64,000 nucleotides of DNA from assembly GCA_013076295.1 (NCBI GenBank), contig RQOL01000876.1, forward strand, positions 2,480,001-2,544,000, written 5' to 3'. The DNA is from Sanderia malayensis. Its lineage: Eukaryota; Cnidaria; Scyphozoa; Semaeostomeae; Pelagiidae. Shown piece by piece: positions 50,471 through 61,000 of the stretch. Below the pieces are notes generated by a model that searched no databases, was not told where the DNA came from, and was given only the letters and a program-made list of their open reading frames with translations. Each line of letters starts with the position of its first letter. Positions within the stretch are counted from its first letter, which is position 1. A program made the position numbers and the translations under genes.

Positions 50471-52071
50471 GTCACGTGAGCAGTGATATCGGTTGCTTAG
50501 TTGTAAATATGTGTTTAATGCGCATGTGCGATTGCATGTTCTATGTGTCAGTTAGAATTTCTTGCAATATACTATGCATACATTACATTAACAGTTTTTA
50601 CTTGCAATGCTATTCTATAATAAGTCCATTGTGTCTTGCACTGTTAAATGCCTCAGGTTCAGGCTTCACGTTGTGCTCTTTGTCAGCCTCGTCTTCAATG
50701 AGAGGATGTTATGATGTCACTATAAAATGCGGAGAATTTGCGTGAATTAATGAATCTCAGGTTGATAATCAACTCTGCTTTTGTGGCTATTTTTATCACA
50801 GGAACTTTGATTGATTAAGAAATCGACAAGTCCCGAGATAATTAGGCAATCAGGTACAGGTAATTATCTTTGTCGTTTGCTAAATTTATAACCTCCATGC
50901 TTCTGAAGTAATTTGTGCACATTTTCTTGTCGCAACGAGCCTACAAATCATTTGTCGAAAAGGTGATTAAAGTCCATGATTGAATATGAAGTTGTAATAA
51001 TTCCACATTTATATATTTAAATCGAATTTAAATTTAATCACAACCTTGCCCTGTTTTTACGAGTCGTTGTTATTACTATTTTCTATTTTTTTTTCATTTT
51101 TTCGAGTTGATAGTTATTCTTATTTGTTAATGCCTTCCTTGTATTATTACTACCAGCAAAGCTATTTCTTCCCTTCCCTGAAGACTTTCATGTGATGTTC
51201 TTTTTCTTCATGCATGTCCCATGCAGCAGGACCTTTGGACTTCAGTAATAACTATGGCTAATTCAACCACGTGTTCATCTCTGCTGACTCGTATCGAATT
51301 AAGCAGCGACATTCCATCCTCAAAGGTGGCTCGAACTTTTCTAATGCTTGAACAACTACCTTGGAATTCCTGTTTTCATGGAAGGTTTCAAAATCTGCTA
51401 CTTCTGTTCTGCAATTCCATCAAAGTCCATCTCTCAGATGTTTGAGGTGAGATATTTTGCTTATGCGACCTGCGACCCCGCCCTGTAAACTTGCAATCTT
51501 GTCTTATATTTCCGTAACTTATTACTCTGTTTTCCGGAGACATTGCTGGTAATTATAATCTCATTCCAGTAGGTTTACTCTTAAACTTATATACCTGCTA
51601 TTTTAGAATTATAATTGTTTCCTGTGAGCCTTTTATTTCGACAAAGCAAAGCAACAAACATATTAACCCTTATATTATATTAACCCTTGCATGATCACTT
51701 ATCCCCCCTGTATTGCCATATTATTTCTTGCATTGCTATATCTCCCTCCCCTTTTGTATTACCATGAGTTAGAGCCCCTCAATGTGCCAATCGATTTATC
51801 TTTAATTGACTTCTCAGCAATGCGATTGGCTAAGGAACTTTTTATATCGTATGGACAGCCAATGAAAGCAAAGTTGAAATATTGTAATTTGTGCCCCATT
51901 TCAAGTTTAACTTAAATTACAATATCTGTGAAGTTAAGGTACTTTAAACTCATTTCACTGCAAGATTTGCTCTCTACTAAGATACTTTTCCAATATTCCA
52001 GAAGGCAGAATTTTTTTAAGTTACCGAGATCTGACGTTCTACATGAAAACCTAAATGAATCATCACTATCA
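50471..52071. other. Intergenic region between RSPH and the dystroglycan-like gene
   Basis: 1.6 kb, AT-rich. No domain-bearing frame; small frames at 51221-51445 and 51691-51915 look spurious. No canonical AATAAA was found shortly after the RSPH stop. Confidence 0.45.
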
Positions 52072-55000
52072 ATGATTCGAATCATGAATATTCATCTGGT
52101 TGTAATCTTAGCAATTGTCGCAACAATCGTTGCTGAAAAAGATTTTTCAAACGAAGATAAACGCAAAACTAAAGAAGAAGATGAAACGAACAAGGTATGT
52201 TTGCACTTTTAGCTTCTAGATCTCATGTAAACTTACTTGGAAGAGCTGGATCATACACATTTGTGTGCAAAACCATGGCAGGTTTGCTAAAACAAAATCC
52301 ATCAGCGTGGTAACCGCATAATTCTCCGTTTGAGATTCGCCGCAAGATTCGCTAGCCAGCCATTCCCTTTTCTGGAGCAATATTTGAATTCAGCGCTAAA
52401 ATAAGATTCGCATTGACGAATTAGAGCCTAGCGGGTCTCAGAAATTGAAATGAGTAATATGGAATATGCGATTAATCTAACTTTCATATACTTTAAGTTT
52501 GATGGTTTTTTTCATCCTTAAATTTATCATAACCAACAAGAAACTCCTTGAAATCTTTCGGACCAACACCCAAATTGTTGTTACTAGTGCTCTAAATGTT
52601 TGCAACACTTTTGAATCTCGATAAGTTGCAAAATGCAGGCGATATGAACATTTGTTGGCGTCGAAAGTTTCGAGATTTCGTAAGTTAGGGAGGGCATTAA
52701 AAAATTTAATCTGCAGCCATTGGCATTTGTAGCATGTCCGTTTTATAATATTCCTAAGAAGGGATTAAGACAATTAACAGAGTAAACCCAGACTGAAATA
52801 ATTGAGCACGCTTTGGCGATATTGTCTAATTATTTATTGACAGACATTATTGTTTGTTTGTAGCGCATTGCTGAATGTTAGGCGTGCGTTTCTAACCGGG
52901 TCTCATTTAGTGCGGATTCGAAATTCCGGATTATTCAATTCCGGTTGTCATTAGTTTGTGTCAATGTTTCGACCAGCTGTTCTGGGCGTTGTTTAACGGT
53001 ATGGGTACTATTACCACGCCCTAAGTTGATAACATTCCAACCCAAAGTAATTGTTATTTAACTTTCCAATCGATTTTACTTTGCAAATTTTATCCGAAGT
53101 TTGAATCTGTGTATGAAGTGTAGGCGGTCATTACTCCAGAAACCTATAGAAAGTGTTTCCGAATGTGCTACAAGTAATGGAGCTTAACTGACTTTATTTA
53201 AAATTCCTGCCTACTTTTATACTCATCTAAATATACCGGCACCAACCCGAAAATATTTTGGAATTATCCTAAAATGACAATTGTTATTAGCGACATTTCC
53301 TATTATTATCTAATTAAGAGGCCTAATAGCCTCCTCTCCTACAGAGCTCGAACCTAAGTTATTCCAATTAAGAACCAATTAAAGTTATAATGCAGCATTT
53401 TGGGTTTCAAATTACTTCAATAACATAAACCGCATTTTAATTATCTAAGCACCAACGCAGCATATTGCTCACGAGTCTGGGTTTATTGGTAATTACGTAT
53501 AATTAGACGAAATGTGTGTCCCATTTTACACCCTCGTTAATTACACCTATATTTTTAGAGGCAATATTCTACTTAACAGAGTGAGACGGCTTTTGAATCA
53601 CGTGGTTTTCGGTGGGAGGCGTGTAACATCATTAACTGGGTAATCGCACCTCATTAAGGAAATTTCTTTCGAGAAACATTGTAATTCAGAACTTTGCTAG
53701 TAATTAATGCTTTATTGAAAGACTTGCCTAAACACGCAAGTTTGTTGAAAGTAATTGACAAGTGTGTTATATTAGTACTTAAATTCAATGCCTGTAATTA
53801 TCTAAGCTGACGTCATTCTTATTTGCTTATTTCTTTGTCTGCTTTAGGCCAAGTCTGATTCGATACCGCGGTCACGTGTTCGTCGCCATGCATCACCGTA
53901 CTGCTCATGCGCACACGGCTCAGACCACCCACTCATACTCAGCTTTGTACTCTGTGCCAATTACGACAACATGCAACTACCTCAAAGACATGACATCATG
54001 CATAAATTAGCATTATTTACAAGAAGGCCAGCTTCAGATATCAGCATGTGTAGATTGTATGTCGATAGTCAAGCTACACTGTACGACAAGATAAAGCTTC
54101 CAACTGGTAAAACATGTGGCAGTAGTGTCAGACTTGAAAGTGGACTAGCCGACATGGGTGTATGCAAGAGATCATGCCATGGATATCAGACGATAGCTCA
54201 GATTGAATATACGTGCTTGCAATCGCATGACGTTGAGAGTATTGTCAAAGATATCAAGCAGAAAACTTCACTGAATACATTACATCATTATGTTGGGGCT
54301 CATGTGATTGGTTGGGTTCTGAATCGCTTGTACTGTCCTCTAAGCATCGTCACAGAAGCGTGAGTATTCAAGCAAAGTGCTAATACTATACCATACTATA
54401 CTCTACGCATTTATTGAATGGCGTCATCTTCTGATAGATGTGCTTGTTTGTTGATGAATGGCGTGATGCTAGCTATGTAAATCTAACGATTTTACAATTA
54501 TTTTTTGCAGGCCAACACAGACAACCTCTCCTAGACCTGAACTTCAGCCAACAACTCAGGAGCCCTGTTATTCCACAGAGCCAACAGAACCAATTGCAGG
54601 GCCAACAGACGAACCAATTGCGGAGCCAACAGACGGGCCAATTGCGGAACCAACGGCCGAGCCAATAGCAGAACCAACAGATGAGCCAATTGCAGAACCA
54701 ACGGCCGAGCCAATAGCAGAACCAACTCCGGAGCCAATTGCGGACCCAACTGACGAGCCAATTGCGGAGCCAACTGTAGAACCAACTATAGAGCCAACTA
54801 GAGGACCAACAGCTGAGCCAACTTTGGGACAAATGCATTACTGTTCCGCTGGACAAGGCTCAGATTATCGTCTTTCGGTCAGTTTTATTTTCTGTATCAA
54901 CTATGAAAGTTTACATGACAATAAAATAGAAGATTTGATCAAGAGAATATCATACTTCACTGGAAAGCCAGTTTCAGATATCAACATGTACAAGTTGTAT

Positions 55001-58000
55001 ATCAAGAATCAAGCTTCACTTTACGCGAACATCAAAAGTCCTCTTCAAAATACTTGCAATAAGAAATCTGAGCTCGAAAGCGGACTAACAGATTTGAGAG
55101 GCTGGAAAAGTTCATATAATGGCTATCAATCATCAATTGATGTTGAATTTACTTGTTCACATGCACATGAAGTAATAAAGTTGGTCAATAAAATCAAATA
55201 CAAATTGTCTTCTGATAGTATACGTAGTTATTTTGGCGTTCATATGATTGCCTGGGCTTTAAGTCGATGGCATTGTCCGCTGGTTATTACGACGGCAATG
55301 TATGTATTCTAGATGGAATTTACCTTTTATTTATTACATATATTTTTCAGTACTTTCAGTCTTATTATGCATATTTGACTTTCGAAATGTTATATCATGC
55401 AGACCAACAGCTGAGCCAACTGGAGGACCAACTGCTGAGCCAACGTTAGAGCCAACTGCGGAACCAACTACAGAGCCAACTAGAGGATCAACTGCAGATC
55501 CAACAGACGAGCCAACTGTGGGACCAACTTCAGGGCCAATTACGGAGCCAACTGCAGAGCCAACAGTGGGACCAACTTCAGGGCCAATTACGGAGCCAAC
55601 TGCAGAGCCAATTACGGAGCCAACTGCAGAGCCAACTAGAAGACCAACAGCTGAGCCAACAATGGGACAAATTCCTTACTGTTCCATTGGACAAGGCTTA
55701 GATTATCGTCTTTCGGTCAGTTTTATTTTCTGTATCAACTATGAAAGTTTACATGGTAATAAAATAGAAGATTTGATCAAGAGAATATCATACTTCACTG
55801 GAAAGCCAGTTTCAGATATCAACATGTACAAGTTGTACATCACGAATCAAGCTTCACTTTTCGACAACATCAAAAGTCCTCTTCAAAATACTTGCAATAA
55901 GAAATCTGAGCTCGAAAGCGGACTAACAGATTTGAGAGGCTGGAAAAGTTCATATAATGGCTATCAGTCATCAGTAGATGTTGAATTTACTTGTTCACAT
56001 GCGCATGAAGTAATAAAGTTGGTCAATAAAATCAAATACAAATTGTCTTCTGATAGTATACGTAGTTATTTTGGCGTTCATATGATTGCCTGGGCTTTAA
56101 GTCGATGGCATTGTCCGCTGGTTATCACGACGGCAATGTATGTATTCTAGATAGAATTTACCTTTTATTTATTACATATATTTTTCAGTACTTTCAGTCT
56201 TATTATGCATATTTGACTTTCGAAATGTTATATCATGCAGACCAACAGCTGAGCCAACTGGAGGACCAACTGCTGAGCCAACGTTAGAGCCAACTGCGGA
56301 ACCAACTACAGAGCCAACTAGAGGATCAACTGCAGAGCCAACAGACGAGCCAACTGTGGGACCAACTTCAGGGCCAATTACGGAGCCAACTGCAGAGCCA
56401 ACTGTGGGACCAACTTCAGGGCCAATTACGGTGCCAACTGCAGAGCCAACTGTGGGACCAACTTCAGAGCCAACTTCAGAACCAACAGCTGAGCCAACAG
56501 TGGGACCAACTTCAGGGCCAATTACGGAGCCAACTGCAGAGCCAACTAGAAGACCAACAGCTGAGCCAACAATGGGACAAATGCCTTACTGTTCCATTGG
56601 ACAAGGCTTAGATTATCGTCTTTCGGTCAGTTTTATTTTCTGTATCAACTATGAAAGTTTACATGGTAATAAAATAGAAGATTTGATCAAGAGAATATCA
56701 TACTTCACTGGAAAGCCAGTTTCAGATATCAACATGTACAAGTTGTACATCACGAATCAAGCTTCACTTTTCGACAACATCAAAAGTCCTCTTCAAAATA
56801 CTTGCAATAAGAAATCTGAGCTCGAAAGCGGACTAACAGATTTGAGAGGCTGGAAAAGTTCATATAATGGCTATCAGTCATCAGTAGATGTTGAATTTAC
56901 TTGTTCACATGCGCATGAAGTGAGAAACTTGGTCAATAAAATCAAATACAAATTGTCTTCTGATAGTATGCGTAGTTATTTTGGCGTTCATATGATTGCA
57001 TGGGCTTTAAGTCGATGGCATTGTCCGCTGGTTATCACGACAAGAATGTATGTATTCTAGATGAAATTTTACTTTTTATTTATTACATATATTTTTCAGT
57101 ATTTTGAGTCTTATTATGCATATTTGACTTTCGAAATGTTATATCATGCAGGCCAACAGGTGAGCCAACTGTGGAGCCAACTGGAGGACCAACTTCAGGG
57201 CCAATTACGGAGCCAACTGCTGAGCCAACTGTGGGACCCACACGTGAGCCAACTGGAGGACCAACTGCAGAGCCAACGGGAGCACCAACAGCTGAGCCAA
57301 CGTCGGAGCCAACTAGAGGACCAACTGCTGAGCCAACTGTGGGACCAACTTCAGAGGCAACTTCAGAACCAACAGTTGAGCCAACTGTGGGACCCACACG
57401 TGAACCAACTGGAGGACCAACTGCAGAGCCAACGGGAGCACCAACAGCTGAGCCAACGTCGGAGCCAACTAGAGGACCAACTGCTGAGCCAACTGTGGGA
57501 CCAACTTCAGAGGCAACTTCAGAACCAACAGTTGAGCCAACTGTGGGACAAATGCATTACTGTCCCACTGGACAAGCCTCAGATTATCGTCTCTCTGTCA
57601 GTTTTATTTTCAACTACGAAAGTTTACATGGCAATAAAAAAGAAGACTTGATCAAGAGAATATCATTCTTCACTGAAAAGCCAGTTTCAAATATCAACAT
57701 GTACAAGTTGTATATCAAGAATCAAGCTTCACTTTTCGACAACATCAAAAGTCCTCTTCAAAATACTTGTAATAAGAAATCTGAGCTCGAAAGCGGACTA
57801 ACAGATTTGAGAGGCTGGAAAAGTTCATATAATGGCTATCAGTCATCAGTAGATGTTGAATTTACTTGTTCACATGCACATGAAGTAATAAAATTGGTCA
57901 ATAAAATCAAATACAAATTGTCTTCTGATAGTATGCGTAGTTATTTTGGCGTTCATATGGTTGCCTGGGCTTTAAGTCGATGGCATTGTCCGCTGGTTAT

Positions 58001-61000
58001 CACGACAGCAATGTATGTATTCTAGAAGGAATTTTACTTTTTATTTATCACCTCTTTCTAGCTATAAGTTTATAGATGGATGATTTGGAGTTTGGATTTA
58101 CAGTTTTAAATATCATTATCACTCATAGGCCAACAAGTGGGCCAACAACAGAACCAACAACAGGGCCAACAACTTCGAAGACACCATCTCCAAACGCATA
58201 CTGTCCATCGTCAACAGATGCAGCTGATTACGTAATTTCACTGAGCTTTGTTCTGGACATTGATCTCCTTCATCTGTCACACAGTCAGAGAGCGAGCATG
58301 ATCAGTAACATATCAACATTTACAAGTACGCCTGAGACAAGTGTATCAATGTACCGGTTGTATGTCTTCAATCTGCATGCAGTCTTCCTGAGTATCAAAC
58401 CTCCTGTCGGACATGTTTGTTTTCAGAGAAAAAGCCTGGCGAAAGGTGTCGCCCATGATGGGGACTCGCAGAATAATTTCAATCGATTTCAAACAATTGT
58501 TGATTTGCAGTTCAGGTGCAGTGATGCGGAGGAGCTTGCGATATTAATTGCTAAAATCAAGCAGGATGTTTTGCTTGCTAATCTTCACAGACAATTTGGA
58601 GCTCGTGCTGTTGGTTGGATCTTGTACAAGTGGCATTGTCCAGCTTTTAAAACTACGCAAGGGACTGTCACAACTAAACAACCAGCGACAACACAAGACC
58701 CTGAAACAACGCCAGGTCCAGTGACAACACGTGGTCCAGTGACAACGCCAGATCCAATAACAACACAGGAGCCTGGAACAACGGCAGACCCAATGACAAC
58801 ACAGGACCCTGGAACAACGGCAGACCCAGTGACAACACAGGAGTCTGGAGCAACGCCAGATCCAGTGACAACACAAGACCCTGGAGCAACACCAGATCCA
58901 GTGACAACACAGGACCCTGGAGCAACGCCAGGTCCAGTGACAACACAAGACCCTGGAGCAACACCAGATCCAATAACAACACAGGACCCTGGAGCAACAC
59001 CAGATCCAGTGACAACACAAGACCCTGGAACAACACCAGATCCAATAACAACACAGGACCCTGGAGCAACACCAGATCCAGTGACAACACAAGACCCTGG
59101 AACAACACCAGATCCAATAACAACACAGGACCCTGGAGCAACGCCAGATCCAGTGACAACACAAGACCCTGCAGCAACACCAGATCCAGTGACAACACAA
59201 GACCCTGGAGCAACACCAGATCCAATAACAACACAGGACCCTGGAGCAACGCCAGGTCCAGTGACAACTCGTGGTCCAGTGACAACGCCAAATCCAGTAA
59301 CAACACAGGACCCTGGAGCAACGCCAGATCCAGTGACAACTCGTGGTCCAGGGACAACGCCAGGTCAAGTGACAACACGTGGTCCAGTGACAACGCCAGG
59401 TCCAGTGACAACACAGGACCCTGGAACAACGACAGACCCAGTGACAACACAGGAGCCTGGAGCAACACCAGATCCAGTGACAACACAAGACCCTGCAGCA
59501 ACACCAGATCCAGTGACAACACAAGACCCTGGAGCAACGCCAGATCCAGTAACAACACAGGACCCTGGAGCAACGCCAGGTCCAGTGACAACTCGTGGTC
59601 CAGTGACAACGCCAAATCCAGTAACAACACAGGACCCTGGAGCAACGCCAGATCCAGTGACAACACAAGACCCTGCAGCAACACCAGATCCAGTGACAAC
59701 ACAAGACCCTGGAGCAACGCCAGATCCAGTAACAACACAGGACCCTGGAGCAACGCCAGGTCCAGTGACAACTCGTGGTCCAGTGACAACGCCAAATCCA
59801 GTAACAACACAGGACCCTGGAGCAACGCCAGATCCAGTGACAACACAAGACCCTGCAGCAACACCAGATCCAGTGACAACTCGTGGTCCAGGGACAACGC
59901 CAGATCCAGTAACAACTGACAGGTAAGAAACTGTAATGATGCAATTTTTGCTTCAATACTTGCAAACAGTGATGCAAGTGGTTGGACTTATTTAATGATA
60001 TATTAAATTCCCTGAATAATTGTTTCAGCGGCTCAGCCATTTGCAGACGGCCTGTTTTGGCAAATCCGATTGGCTCAATGAACGCGACCGTTGGACAAAT
60101 GATTTCATTTGAAATTCCAACCTCAACATTCTTCGATGCTGAAGATGGCAACACCCGATCATTGTCACTTTCACTCAATCCCATGATGCCTCACGACAAA
60201 TGCTGGTACACATTCAATTCAACAACACAAATTTTAGAAGGTCTACCGTATCCTGGTCTCATCAACAAAGCAGCCAAATCTACAAGCATTCAATTCAATC
60301 TCACTGCAGTTGACTCTTGTCGTCTTTCGGTGACCGATAATATCTCGCTGGACGTTTTTCGGCCATCCCGACAATGTTTTGAACTGAATATGAGATTCAT
60401 GACGTCATCAAGGCACAATTGCGAGTGGAGGCCAGTGAAGGCGTTTCTTGAGAGGCTAGCCTCGTATTACGGTTTCGACAGTCAACGAGACATGAGTGTT
60501 GTTGATTATGGAAGACAGAGCAACAGTGATGGCTTGGATAAATACTGGATTAGGGTGTCTTTCTCACAAGATATCATCAAATGTGATGTCTGTGATACTA
60601 TAGCCACTGCGAACCTCACGTACAAAGTTCTACAAGAAAACAACTACACTGTCCATAGAAAATTCAGTGCATTCATGTCACCGTTTTTCACTGTCAGTCG
60701 AGTATCTGTTGTTGCAGTGGACGCATGCGCAACTTTTGTTCTACCGCTGACCCAAAAGGAAGTTACAGGCGTGCCATTTTGGGTCTGGCTAATACCTGTT
60801 ATAATATTCATCGTGGCACTTGCATTGACTTGCTTACTGGCATTGTGCAGATATTGTGGTTGTTGTTGTTGCCCGTGTTTATTCCCCGTTGGTGATGATG
60901 ATGATGATGATGAATATTTCTTCCGCAAAGAAGTCATGCCGCCAAGACATCATGCGTTCGAAGAATACGTTGGTTACGGTTCCGAGTTTAACTATCCGAG

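Noticed and set aside
54473..54856. Minus-strand Trp/Cys/Leu-rich frames
   Set aside because: Antisense of the Pro-Thr-Glu linker repeats.
58544..60184. 546-residue minus-strand frame rich in CHWIW and CSRVLC
   Set aside because: It is the antisense of the 36-bp coding minisatellite and the flanking plus-strand exons; a tandem repeat without stops in one frame is often open in several.
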